The notes under the pieces: model-generated
What the model saw: only the letters and a program-made list of their open reading frames with translations
Told to the model about the DNA's origin: nothing
Databases searched by the model: none
Program-made: the position numbers and the translations under genes
Shown here: piece after piece, positions 1 to 7,287 of the stretch
Position numbering within the stretch: position 1 is the first letter of the stretch
Layout: each line of letters starts with the position of its first letter
Source: Deltaproteobacteria bacterium
GTDB lineage: Bacteria; Desulfobacterota; Binatia; Binatales; Binataceae
Assembly: GCA_027403435.1 (NCBI GenBank)
Contig: DAHZDR010000164.1
Span: forward strand, 1-26,050
Length of the DNA: 26,050 nt
Direction of reading: 5' to 3'

Positions 1-101
1 CCCTGTTCTCCCCCTACACTTGCCAGGTCCCCACCGACCAGGAGCAGGCGGTGACCACTAAAATGGTGGGGATCGTCCGCCAACACCTCACGATCCCATA
101 A
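1..101 (+). CDS. C-terminal fragment of an unidentified protein (partial)
   Basis: A frame open from the left edge (first full codon at position 3) encodes 32 residues and stops at TAA 99-101. The residues look like a genuine protein tail, with a balanced composition including PYTCQVPTDQEQ and KMVGIVRQHL. The other two forward frames stop earlier (by 54 and 61) and read as low-complexity. A 7-bp GC hairpin begins six bases after the stop, as it does after several real genes in this window. I do not recognise the family from this short piece. It could still be a chance frame. Confidence 0.45.
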   Translation, partial: LFSPYTCQVPTDQEQAVTTKMVGIVRQHLTIP

Positions 102-106
102 TGCGC

Positions 107-128
107 GGCGCGGTCCCAGGTCCGCGCC
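107..128 (+). terminator. GC-rich hairpin just after the first stop codon
   Basis: GGCGCGG (107-113) and CCGCGCC (122-128) form a perfect 7-bp stem with an 8-base loop. It starts six bases after the TAA at 99-101. No T-tract follows; the downstream bases are A-rich. It may stabilise or end the upstream transcript, but it is not a classical intrinsic terminator. Confidence 0.3.
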
Positions 129-234
129 AACGAGGAGAAAAAAGGTCGATCCGGTAACCAATCCCCAATCGCCGGGCGAGGCGCCGTCGAAGCCGGTTTT
201 CGCCCCGATACGGTCCAAAATTGCGGTTATCGCG

Positions 235-300
235 CGGATTTGCGACTAATAATAAATTTTTAGTTTTTTAAGCATATCTCTACTAGCTGAATAATATAAA
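235..300 (+). promoter_or_regulatory. AT-rich upstream region, probable promoter area
   Basis: In the 102-420 gene-free stretch, bases about 241-300 are strikingly AT-rich (runs such as AATAATAAATTTTTAG and AATATAAA) compared with the GC-rich surroundings. TATAAA at 295-300 or TAATAT at 292-297 could serve as a -10 box, but no good -35 box sits at the right spacing. The likely target is the oxidoreductase at 421. The rest of 129-234 and 301-405 shows no gene or repeat I can support. Confidence 0.35.
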
Positions 301-420
301 TGGCGCAAGCTAATCTTTTTGAACTCGAAGGCGTTGTGTGGAAAATGCGGGCGCAATCGGCGATGCTGTCCTCGCCGTCCGTGACACTACGGCGGGAAAA
401 CCATCAGGAGCCACGAATCG

Positions 421-1578
421 ATGAAGGTTTCGCTTTTTTATCTCCCGTCAGTCGGCAGCCGCGCCGAAATCGAACAGGGGATGGTCGGATTGCGCGGCGA
501 CGTCTATGACCGGATGCTGCGCGAAATCACCGAGCAGGCGCAGTTGGCGGACCAACTCGGCTACGACTCGATCAGCTTCACCGAGCATCACTTTCACGCC
601 GAGGGTTTCGAGGTTTCGAACAATCCGGTGATGCTCGATCTGTATATCGGGATGCAGACCAAGCGGCTGCGCGTCGGCCAGCTTGGGATTGTTCTGCCGG
701 CGAATAATCCGATTCGCGTGGCCGAGGATACCGCGATGCTCGACCATATGACGGGCGGGCGCGCCAACGCCGGCTTCGCGCGCGGCTATCAGCGCCGATG
801 GGTCGATATCATGGCGCAGCAGACCCACGGCATCCACGGCGCCCAGCCGCATCAGCACGACGCGATCGACGACGCCAATCGAGCGGCGTTCGAGGAATGT
901 TACCGGATTATCAAAAAGGCCTGGACCGAGGACATGCTTTCCTACGACGGGCGCTACTGGCGGATTCCGCCGGGCGAGACGCCGTGGAATATCGAGGCGA
1001 CCCAAAAATGGGGCCGCGGCGTCGAAAACGGCGTCGTTAAAGCGGTCAGCGTCGTGCCCAAGCCGGTGCAGAAGCCGCATCCGCCGATTTTTCAGCCCTT
1101 TGCGTCCTCGGAGCGCAGTATCCGCTGGTGCGCGCAGGAAGGCGTGACCGCGGTAATTCCGCCGCTATTTCCCGACTACGAACGCCAATTGGCCGATCTC
1201 TACGCCGAGGTCTCGGGCAAGCCGGTGGGCGAAGGCATGGGCGTGCTGCGCGACGTGATTATCGCGGATACCGACGAAGAGGCGCGCGCGCTCTGGAAGC
1301 AGAGCGGCTATTTCTGCGGCCACGAATGGTTCGAGCCGTTCGGTTTTTCCAAGGCGATGAACGATCCCAAGACCGGCGTGGCGCCCGACATCTTCGAGAA
1401 CAGCCTGGCGCTGGTCGGCTCGCTCGACACCGTGACGCGCCAGCTCGAACGCTTGCAGGCGCGGCTGCCGGTCAAGTGGCTTTTCGCCTGGATGTACAAC
1501 GGCCTGGTTTCGCACGAGCGCAACCTGAAGATCCTCGAGCAGTTCTGGACCAAGGTGCTGCCGCGCGTCGCCGGATGA
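421..1578 (+). CDS. LLM class flavin-dependent oxidoreductase (luciferase-like monooxygenase)
   Basis: A 385-residue cytosolic protein of the bacterial luciferase-like superfamily, which uses reduced FMN or F420 for oxidation or reduction of small organic substrates. Visible family features are the N-terminal beta strand MKVSLFYLP, the SFTEHHFHAEGF segment near residue 54, a strand with RVGQLGIVLPANNPIRVAED, and the DHMTGGRANAGFARGYQ stretch that lines the cofactor site. The C-terminal half carries the SLALVGSLDTVTRQLERL helix typical of these TIM barrels, and the length matches complete members. AGGAG at 406-410 lies ten bases before the ATG and supports this start. The gene stands alone between an AT-rich leader and a 162-base gap before the next dehydrogenase. 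Substrate cannot be read from sequence, and FMN versus F420 use is open. Confidence 0.88.
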   Translation: MKVSLFYLPSVGSRAEIEQGMVGLRGDVYDRMLREITEQAQLADQLGYDSISFTEHHFHAEGFEVSNNPVMLDLYIGMQTKRLRVGQLGIVLPANNPIRVAEDTAMLDHMTGGRANAGFARGYQRRWVDIMAQQTHGIHGAQPHQHDAIDDANRAAFEECYRIIKKAWTEDMLSYDGRYWRIPPGETPWNIEATQKWGRGVENGVVKAVSVVPKPVQKPHPPIFQPFASSERSIRWCAQEGVTAVIPPLFPDYERQLADLYAEVSGKPVGEGMGVLRDVIIADTDEEARALWKQSGYFCGHEWFEPFGFSKAMNDPKTGVAPDIFENSLALVGSLDTVTRQLERLQARLPVKWLFAWMYNGLVSHERNLKILEQFWTKVLPRVAG

Positions 1579-1585
1579 CCGCGGC

Positions 1586-1681
1586 GTCCCGCGCGGCCGG
1601 CGCGAATAGTCGGCTGACGCAATCAAGCGCGTGCGGCGCGGCGCAAGAAGGCGCCCGCGCGCGGGACTCGGGATTTTCTTT
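1586..1681 (+). terminator. Possible terminator structure after the LLM oxidoreductase
   Basis: Inverted arms GTCCCGCGCG (1586-1595) and CGCGCGGGAC (1658-1667) could pair across a 62-base spacer, and the right arm contains the 12-bp palindrome CCCGCGCGCGGG (1654-1665). A T-rich run, ATTTTCTTT, follows at about 1672-1680. The long spacer and the gap before the T-run weaken the case. Confidence 0.25.
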
Positions 1682-1740
1682 ACCCAGCGCCCGCCGCGAC
1701 GCATGATAGTGGCCGATCATTCATCTAGCGCGAGGTTGCC

Positions 1741-2508
1741 ATGAATTTGCAGGATGCGGTTGCGATAATCACGGGCGGCGGTTCCGGACTGGGCGAAGCG
1801 ACGGCGCGCGCCTTCGCCGCCGACGGCGCCAAAATCGCCGTGCTCGACCTGCCCAATTCTCCGGGCGCGAAAGTCGCCGAAAGCTTTGGCGAGCGCGGCC
1901 TGTTTACGCCCGCCGACGTCGTCTCCGGCGAAGGCGTGGAGGCGGCGATTGCCGCCGCCGTCAAACGCTTCGGCACGCTCCATATCGCCGTTAATTGCGC
2001 CGGCGTCGGCCGCGCGATGCGCACGGTCACCCGCGAGTCGCCGCATTCCCTCGAACTCTTCACCAAGGTCATCCAGATTAATCTGATCGGCACCTTCAAC
2101 GTAATCCGGCTGGCGGCGAATCAGATGGCGAAAAATTCGCCGAACGGCGAGGGCGAGCGCGGGGTGATTATCAATACGGCGTCGATCGCCGCTTACGACG
2201 GCCAGATTGGGCAGGCCGCCTATGCGGCGTCGAAGGCGGGCGTGGTCGGGATGACCTTGCCGATCGCGCGCGATCTGGCCTCGTTCGGCGTCCGCGTCTG
2301 CACGATCGCGCCGGGCACGTTCGACACGCCAATGCTGGCGCTGTTGCCGGAACCGGCGCGCAAGGCGCTCGGCGCCCAGATCCCATTTCCGCCGCGGCTC
2401 GGCCATCCGGAGGAATACGCCTCGCTGGCGCGGGAAATCGTGCGCAATTCGATGCTGAACGGCGAGACGATCAGGCTGGACGGCGCCTTGCGGATGGCGC
2501 CGCGTTGA
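1741..2508 (+). CDS. SDR family dehydrogenase, 3-hydroxyacyl-CoA dehydrogenase type 2 (HSD10)-like
   Basis: A 255-residue classical short-chain dehydrogenase. The nucleotide-binding TGGGSGLG is at residues 11-18, NCAG at 85-88, the catalytic Ser at 148 (NTASIAAYDGQ), and the YAASK pair Tyr161/Lys165. Asp36 after the second strand (VLDL) predicts NAD preference. The ITGGGSGLG start, the NTASIAAYDGQIGQAAYAASK segment and the PGTFDTPML loop resemble the HSD17B10/type 2 3-hydroxyacyl-CoA dehydrogenase group. That suggests a beta-oxidation or hydroxysteroid step, consistent with the acyl-CoA dehydrogenase further along. The start is supported by GCGAGG about seven bases upstream of ATG 1741. Exact substrate is inference. 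Confidence 0.88.
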   Translation: MNLQDAVAIITGGGSGLGEATARAFAADGAKIAVLDLPNSPGAKVAESFGERGLFTPADVVSGEGVEAAIAAAVKRFGTLHIAVNCAGVGRAMRTVTRESPHSLELFTKVIQINLIGTFNVIRLAANQMAKNSPNGEGERGVIINTASIAAYDGQIGQAAYAASKAGVVGMTLPIARDLASFGVRVCTIAPGTFDTPMLALLPEPARKALGAQIPFPPRLGHPEEYASLAREIVRNSMLNGETIRLDGALRMAPR

Positions 2509-2517
2509 GGTCGCGGC

Positions 2518-2557
2518 CAGCGCCGCTGACGGCGGCTGGAGGGCGATGGGTCGTTTT
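2518..2557 (+). terminator. Hairpin and T-run after the HSD10-like gene
   Basis: CAGC-GCCG (2518-2525) pairs with CGGC-G-GCTG (2530-2538): an 8-bp stem with one bulged G and loop CTGA, ten bases past the TGA at 2508. A run of five T (2553-2557) follows only 14 bases later, so this is a weak intrinsic terminator at best. It sits between convergent genes. Confidence 0.33.
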
Positions 2558-2566
2558 TCCGCCGCC

Positions 2567-2595
2567 CCGCGCGCGCAGCGTAAATCGTCGCGCGG
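2567..2595 (-). terminator. Inverted repeat abutting the stop of the exported-protein gene
   Basis: CCGCGCG (2567-2573) and CGCGCGG (2589-2595) form a perfect 7-bp stem around a 15-base loop. The repeat directly touches the TAA stop (2596-2598) of the minus-strand gene. No T-tract follows on that strand. It is the counterpart of the hairpin at 2518 for the opposite gene. Confidence 0.3.
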
Positions 2596-3207
2596 TTAGT
2601 GGGTCGCGGCGGCCTGGGGCTTCGGCGCGGACGCGACGGCTGGCGCCGCCCCACTCGCTGGCGGCGTGGCGGCGGCTTTCACCGGACTGAGCGGCCGCGC
2701 GCCGCCCGGCTTCACCGCCGTTTCGTCCGCATTCGGGGTGTCGGTCGTGATGGCCGTGATTAGCATCCCCTGCTGGTAGCGCGGGCCGCCGACGATCAAA
2801 ATGCCGTGATTCATCAGTTTGACGTCGGTTGACATGATCGGCCGCGCGCCGTCGAACAGGATCAACTCCATCGCGATCATCCCGTCTTCGATTGCGCGCG
2901 GCGCGATATGGAGGATACGGCCGCCGGGCAACTCGAACGCGACCATCCGGCCGATTACCGTGTTCTGCTCCTGACGGTAGAGCAGCCGATAAGTGCTGAA
3001 TTGGAAGAGCGCCTGTAGCCGATCGCCCATCGCCGTATGCGCCAGCCGCTGGTCCATGCCTTCGGCGGTGTTGGCGGCCAGCACGGATTCGACTTTGATG
3101 CGGATTTTGTGGGCGCCTTCATGAGCCCAGGCGCCGCCCACCCAAGTGCCCGTCAGGACGATCAGGAAGAGCGGCAGCATGGGCGCAAAGGCGCGACGCG
3201 AAGTCAT
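2596..3207 (-). CDS. Exported protein of unknown function in the sigma/anti-sigma operon
   Basis: A 203-residue protein whose first 29 residues form a signal peptide: basic MTSRRAF, a hydrophobic core LPLFLIVLTGTWVGG, then AWA before HEG as a likely signal peptidase I site. The mature part has a compact domain (about residues 35-150) with VESVLAANT, LFQFSTYRLLYR, FELPGGRILHIAPRAI and GPRYQQGMLITAI. A low-complexity Ala/Pro-rich tail follows. I do not recognise the family. It begins two bases after the anti-sigma stop, so it is almost certainly co-transcribed with the sigma and anti-sigma genes. That placement suggests a periplasmic partner or target of the envelope-stress module, but this is inference. 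ATG 3207 is the natural start because it opens the signal peptide. Confidence 0.8.
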   Translation of the reverse strand: MTSRRAFAPMLPLFLIVLTGTWVGGAWAHEGAHKIRIKVESVLAANTAEGMDQRLAHTAMGDRLQALFQFSTYRLLYRQEQNTVIGRMVAFELPGGRILHIAPRAIEDGMIAMELILFDGARPIMSTDVKLMNHGILIVGGPRYQQGMLITAITTDTPNADETAVKPGGARPLSPVKAAATPPASGAAPAVASAPKPQAAATH

Positions 3208-3209
3208 AA

Positions 3210-3833
3210 TTAGCGCGACTGATCGGGCAGCCAGATGACGGTCGTATCGTTTTCCGGCTCGCTCCAGACGGCGACCGATGGATTGTCCGCCTCGAGCCGC
3301 GAAATCACGGCGCTCGGGCGATTCCCCTTGCTTGAGTTGGCGAGCGCGTCGTCAACCGGCTGCACGGCGGACGCGACCGGCGTGGCGCTCGCCCGGCGCG
3401 GGATCGCGGGCGGCGTCTGGCTGGCCGACGCGAGTTGGCTGGCGCGCGGCGCCGCATGGCGGCTCAGCATAAATTGGCGCGCGTAAGGCGTGATTAACAC
3501 GGCGGTGACAATCGCCACGGCCGCAGCCGCCATCCCGCCGGTTAGCGCGCCGCCGAAGCTGGCGGCGAGTTCGCCGAAAAACTTTCTTACCCGCGTCGGG
3601 AACGGCGCTGGCAGGCGCTCGATACGCGCCGTTACGGCGCTGGCGAAACCGTTCAAATCGGGCAGCGGCAGCGTGCCCCGCAGCGCGACGCCCAGCCGCC
3701 GATAGGCGGCAAGCTCAGCTTCGCAGTCGGCGCAGCCGACGACATGCCGCGCCACCTCCTGCATCTCGTGCGGTTCCAACTCGGCGTCTTCAAAGGCGCC
3801 AAGCAACAGCTTGATGTCGTCGCATCGTGCCAT
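3210..3833 (-). CDS. Anti-sigma factor with zinc-finger (zf-HC2) domain and one membrane segment
   Basis: A 207-residue protein that should bind and inactivate the ECF sigma factor encoded just upstream. The N-terminal domain has the zinc motif His30-x3-Cys34-x2-Cys37 (RHVVGCADCEAEL) characteristic of zinc-binding anti-sigma domains. A hydrophobic helix at about residues 95-117 (ALTGGMAAAAVAIVTAVLI) would span the inner membrane. This leaves the sigma-binding domain in the cytoplasm and a Ser/Ala/Pro-rich C-terminal region in the periplasm. The ATG at 3833 lies six bases from the sigma stop codon, indicating translational coupling. Signal release probably involves loss of zinc binding or cleavage of the periplasmic part, as in related systems; the sequence does not show which. 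Confidence 0.85.
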   Translation of the reverse strand: MARCDDIKLLLGAFEDAELEPHEMQEVARHVVGCADCEAELAAYRRLGVALRGTLPLPDLNGFASAVTARIERLPAPFPTRVRKFFGELAASFGGALTGGMAAAAVAIVTAVLITPYARQFMLSRHAAPRASQLASASQTPPAIPRRASATPVASAVQPVDDALANSSKGNRPSAVISRLEADNPSVAVWSEPENDTTVIWLPDQSR

Positions 3834-3839
3834 TGTGGT

Positions 3840-4445
3840 TCAATCCCCGTCCAGGTCCTTGAGGATGGAGCGCAGGCGGCTGCGCGCATAATGCAGCCGG
3901 CTCATCACAGTGCCGCGCGGAACGTCGAGCATTTCACTTATCTCGTCGTATGAGAGGCCTTCCACTTCGCGTAGCAGTATCACGGCGCGATGTTCCGGCG
4001 TCAACTGCGCCAATGCGCCGGAAAGGCGCTGATGGAGTTCGCCGCGCGCGGTTTCACGGAACGAATCGCCAAGCTTGCTTGGCATTCGCTCGATTTCGTT
4101 TTCCGCCTCTTCGCCGCGCAAAATCGTGTGACGACCCTCGCGCCGGCGAAAGTCGATCGCGAGGTTTGCCGCGATTCGGTAAAGCCAGGTGGAGAAACTC
4201 GAGCGCGATTCGAACTTGCCGACATTTTCATAAGCGCGAACAAAGGTTTCCTGAGCCAGTTCGACAGCGTCGTCCAGGTTGTGCACCACCGCTTGCGCGA
4301 CGCCCACCACGCGCCGCTGATAACGCTCCACCAACGCGCCAAAGGCCTGCGTGTCACCCTGTTGGGCCCGCCGGATCAGTTCGGTTTCGTTGGCCTCTGG
4401 GGACGTTGGTCTACTCAAGAGGTTTAGACGGCGGTAAGGCGCCAA
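3840..4445 (-). CDS. RNA polymerase ECF sigma factor (sigma-70 family, RpoE-like)
   Basis: A 201-residue sigma factor with only regions 2 and 4. Region 2 covers roughly residues 24-98, including DAVELAQETFVRAYENVGKF and the promoter-melting/-10 recognition segment SSFSTWLYRIAANLAIDFRRR. Region 4 (about 142-195) holds LTPEHRAVILLREVEGLSYDEISEMLDVPRGTVMSRLHYARSRLR, the -35-binding helix-turn-helix. The first codon here is TTG at 4445; an in-frame TGA lies six bases before it. The next candidate is another TTG about ten codons in, and neither has a clear Shine-Dalgarno, so the start is uncertain. Only 27 bases separate it from the polA stop codon, so it may be read from the polA transcript. Anti-sigma and an exported protein follow. 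Confidence 0.9.
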   Translation of the reverse strand: MAPYRRLNLLSRPTSPEANETELIRRAQQGDTQAFGALVERYQRRVVGVAQAVVHNLDDAVELAQETFVRAYENVGKFESRSSFSTWLYRIAANLAIDFRRREGRHTILRGEEAENEIERMPSKLGDSFRETARGELHQRLSGALAQLTPEHRAVILLREVEGLSYDEISEMLDVPRGTVMSRLHYARSRLRSILKDLDGD

Positions 4446-4472
4446 AATTCATGCGCAATGGGCGGTTTTTTT

Positions 4473-7079
4473 CTATTCAGGCGTCAGTTCCGCCCAGTTC
4501 GCTCCGGATTTCAGTTCGACTTTCAGGGGCGCCCGCAACGCCGCCGCGCCCTCCATCTCGCGCCGCACCGCGTCGCTGACCGCCGCAAGGCTGTCCCGCG
4601 CCACTTCGAGCAGCAGTTCGTCATGCACTTGAAGCAAGATGCGCGCCGCCAGCTTCCGATCGCAAATCACGGAATGCAAGCGCACCATCGCGAGCTTGAT
4701 CAAATCCGCCGCGCCGCCCTGAATCGGCGTATTGATCGCGATGCGCTCGGCCTGGGCGCGCGCGCCGCCTTGCGGACCGTTCAAATCCGGCAGATAACGC
4801 CGCCGCCCGTACATCGTTGCGACATAGCCGCGTTCGCGCGCTTCGGCGAGCGTCCGTTCGAACCATTCGCGCACGCCGGGCAGCCGCTCGAAATAGCGCT
4901 TGATATAGTCCCCCGCCGCATTTTGCGAAATGCCCAGCTCGCCCGCCAGCCGCTGCGGCCCCATCCCATAGATAATGCCGAAGTTGATGACCTTGGCGCG
5001 CCGCCGCGCCTCCGCGTCGAGCCGATCCGGCGCCACGCCGAGCACTTCGCTGGCGGTGCGCGCATGAATGTCCTCGCCACGCACGAAGGCTTCGATCAGC
5101 GTCGCCTCGCCGGCCAGATGCGCCAGGATGCGCAGTTCGATCTGCGAATAATCCGCCGACAACAGGAGCTGTCCGGGCGGCGCCGTAAAGGCGCGGCGGA
5201 TACGCCGGCCCGCCTCGGTGCGAGTCGGGATATTCTGCAGATTCGGCTCGGTCGAGCTGAGCCGGCCAGTGGCGGTCAGCGCCTGATGGAAATTCGTATG
5301 GATACGGCCGTCGGCGGGGTCGATCAGCGCCGGCAGCGCGTCGCAGTACGTTGACTTAAGTTTGGCCAAAGCGCGGTATTCCAGAATCAACTGTGGCAAC
5401 GGATGGATCGCGGCGAGCTTTTCGAGCGCGTCGGCGTCGGTGGAATAGCCGCTTTTAGTCTTCTTCAGCCCCTTTGCGGTCAGTTTGAGCCGCTCGAACA
5501 AAACCTCGCGCAGTTGATTCGGCGAATTCAGATTGAACGGTCCGCCCGCCTGTTCATGAACTTGGCGTTCGAGCCGCTCCAGATGGCCGCCGAATTCCGC
5601 CGAGAGCGCCGCCAGCGCGTCGGCGTCAACGGCGATTCCGGCCGCCTCAAGCGCGGCCAATACGCGCGCCGTCGGCAATTCGATTTCGTTGAACAGGCGT
5701 TCAAGCTGCTGTTCGCGCAGTTTCGGCGCGAGCGCCGTCCGCGCCGCTTCGATCGCCGCCGGCTCCGCGCCCGGCGCGATCGTTGCGGCGGGGCCGATTC
5801 CGGTGTGCGATAAATCTTCAAGTGATGGTTCAGGTTTGGCCGGATTGGCGAGAAAACCGGCGAGCAGCGTATCGAAATCGACGCCGTTCAGGCCGCTCCC
5901 GAGTCCTTGCGCGATCCGGAGCTGGCGTTTCAGGTCGTGGCAGGCTTTGCCTGGCGCGGGCGCGGCCAGCAGCGGCAACGCGGCGGCGAGCGAATCGTCC
6001 GAAAAGACGAAGATGCGTTCGTCGTCGGCCGCTTTCACCGCGAGCGACGCGCCCGCGGCCGCGCTGGCCGGCGTCAAATGGACGGCGAGCCGTGAGGCGC
6101 CCCGGAGCGTCCCGAGCGCCGCCGCGACGCCATCTTGGGTGACCGGACACAACGTCTCCTGGCGCGCCGCCGGCGCCTCGGGAGCGCCGCCCAGCTCCGT
6201 CAGCATCGTATGGAATTCGAGTTCCCGCAGCAGCGCGCGCATCGCGTCAAGGTCGATGCCCGGCCAGACGAGGTCCTCGGGGCCGAAATCCAGCGGCACG
6301 TCGGTGTCGATGCGCACCAGCTTGCGGGCCAGCTCGATTTCAGCGCGATGGGCGGGGATGCGCGCGGCGAGATCCTTCGGCAGGCGCGCCTTAATTTCGT
6401 CCAGACGGTCGAGGCCGGCAAAGAGCTTATCAAGGCCGCCGAAATGCTGAATCAGCGCGGACGCGGTCTTGGGGCCAACCCCGGGCAGCCCTTTGACGTT
6501 GTCGATCGCGTCGCCGGTGAGCGCCATGATATCGACCACCGCGGGCGGTTCGACGCCGAACTGTTCGCGCACCTCGCGCAGGCCCACGCGCCGGTCGTTC
6601 ATGGTGTCCCACAGCGTGATTGCGGGCGTGACCAGTTGCTTGAAATCCTTGTCGCCGGTGACGATTACCACCTTCATGCCGGCGCGCGCGGCGCGCCTGG
6701 CGAGCGTGCCGATCACGTCGTCGGCTTCGACGCCGGAGATCACGATCGGCCGAATCCGCATCGTGGCGACCGCCCGCTGGATGTACGGGATTTGCGGCGC
6801 GAGGTCGGGCGGCGTGGCGGCGCGATTGGCTTTGTAGGGCGTGAAGAGATCGTCGCGGAAAGTCTTGCCGGCCGCGTCGAAAACCACCCCGATATGGGTG
6901 GGATGGGCGTCCTTCAGCAGCTTCAGCAGCATCCGGATGAACCCGTAGGTTGCGCCGGTGGGCAGGCCGCGGGAATTGCTCAACGGCGGCAGCACGTGGA
7001 AGGCGCGAAAGATAATCCACGTGCCGTCAACCAGGTGGAGGGTGCGCTCGCCGTCAGCCGCGATGGATGGAGCCGCCAT
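4473..7079 (-). CDS. polA: DNA polymerase I
   Basis: An 868-residue family A polymerase for gap filling and Okazaki-fragment processing. The N-terminal 5'-3' exonuclease (about 1-290) shows LVDGTWIIFRAFH, VVFDAAGKTFRDDLFTPYKANR, EADDVIGTLARRA, TGDKDFKQLV and the helix-hairpin GLPGVGPKTASALI. The polymerase domain has motif A with Asp643 (DYSQIELR), motif B with Lys696 (KVINFGIIYG) and motif C with Asp820 (QVHDELLLEV). The central 3'-5' exonuclease-like domain lacks the usual DxE, second Asp and Y-x3-D residues, so proofreading is probably absent. I start at ATG 7079 because MAAPSIAADGERTLHLVDG leads straight into the domain. The 50 residues that an upstream start at 7229 would add do not resemble polymerase and would cross the promoter region. 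A sigma operon follows 27 bases downstream. Confidence 0.95.
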   Translation of the reverse strand: MAAPSIAADGERTLHLVDGTWIIFRAFHVLPPLSNSRGLPTGATYGFIRMLLKLLKDAHPTHIGVVFDAAGKTFRDDLFTPYKANRAATPPDLAPQIPYIQRAVATMRIRPIVISGVEADDVIGTLARRAARAGMKVVIVTGDKDFKQLVTPAITLWDTMNDRRVGLREVREQFGVEPPAVVDIMALTGDAIDNVKGLPGVGPKTASALIQHFGGLDKLFAGLDRLDEIKARLPKDLAARIPAHRAEIELARKLVRIDTDVPLDFGPEDLVWPGIDLDAMRALLRELEFHTMLTELGGAPEAPAARQETLCPVTQDGVAAALGTLRGASRLAVHLTPASAAAGASLAVKAADDERIFVFSDDSLAAALPLLAAPAPGKACHDLKRQLRIAQGLGSGLNGVDFDTLLAGFLANPAKPEPSLEDLSHTGIGPAATIAPGAEPAAIEAARTALAPKLREQQLERLFNEIELPTARVLAALEAAGIAVDADALAALSAEFGGHLERLERQVHEQAGGPFNLNSPNQLREVLFERLKLTAKGLKKTKSGYSTDADALEKLAAIHPLPQLILEYRALAKLKSTYCDALPALIDPADGRIHTNFHQALTATGRLSSTEPNLQNIPTRTEAGRRIRRAFTAPPGQLLLSADYSQIELRILAHLAGEATLIEAFVRGEDIHARTASEVLGVAPDRLDAEARRRAKVINFGIIYGMGPQRLAGELGISQNAAGDYIKRYFERLPGVREWFERTLAEARERGYVATMYGRRRYLPDLNGPQGGARAQAERIAINTPIQGGAADLIKLAMVRLHSVICDRKLAARILLQVHDELLLEVARDSLAAVSDAVRREMEGAAALRAPLKVELKSGANWAELTPE

Positions 7080-7287
7080 AGATGGATTCGCCCAGCCTAA
7101 CGAAACGCGCGGGCAAAGCAAAAGTCGGCGGGAATTAATTGAGCTATATTGACAGTTTGGGCGTGGGAGTCTTAACTGATCCATTCGACTGGCCATGCAA
7201 CCTGAATGAAAGCTCAGCGGTAACGTCAATTTTGATTAACGCGAGATGGGCGCGGGGGTTCGCGGCGCCGGCGGAGCGGTCGAGCGG
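7080..7287. promoter_or_regulatory. Divergent promoter region between polA and the ABC operon
   Basis: This 208-base gap separates polA (leftward) from the ABC operon (rightward) and is more AT-rich than the coding DNA. On the plus strand TTGACA (7149-7154) is a perfect -35 box, followed 17 bases later by TTAACT (7172-7177), a weak -10 box. TATATT/AATATAG around 7144-7150 may serve the polA side, but I find no convincing matching -35 there. Confidence 0.4.

Noticed and set aside
300..509. A 69-codon frame starting in the AT-rich leader of the luciferase-like gene
   Set aside because: It overlaps the real gene out of frame, the second half becomes Arg-rich, and no ribosome-binding site precedes it.
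4458..5354. Long plus-strand open frames across polA (also 5689-6450 and 6135-7100)
   Set aside because: They are antisense to well-supported polymerase domains and have no recognisable features of their own.
7080..7229. N-terminal extension of DNA polymerase I from an upstream start
   Set aside because: The extra 50 residues do not resemble polymerase and would cover the divergent promoter region.
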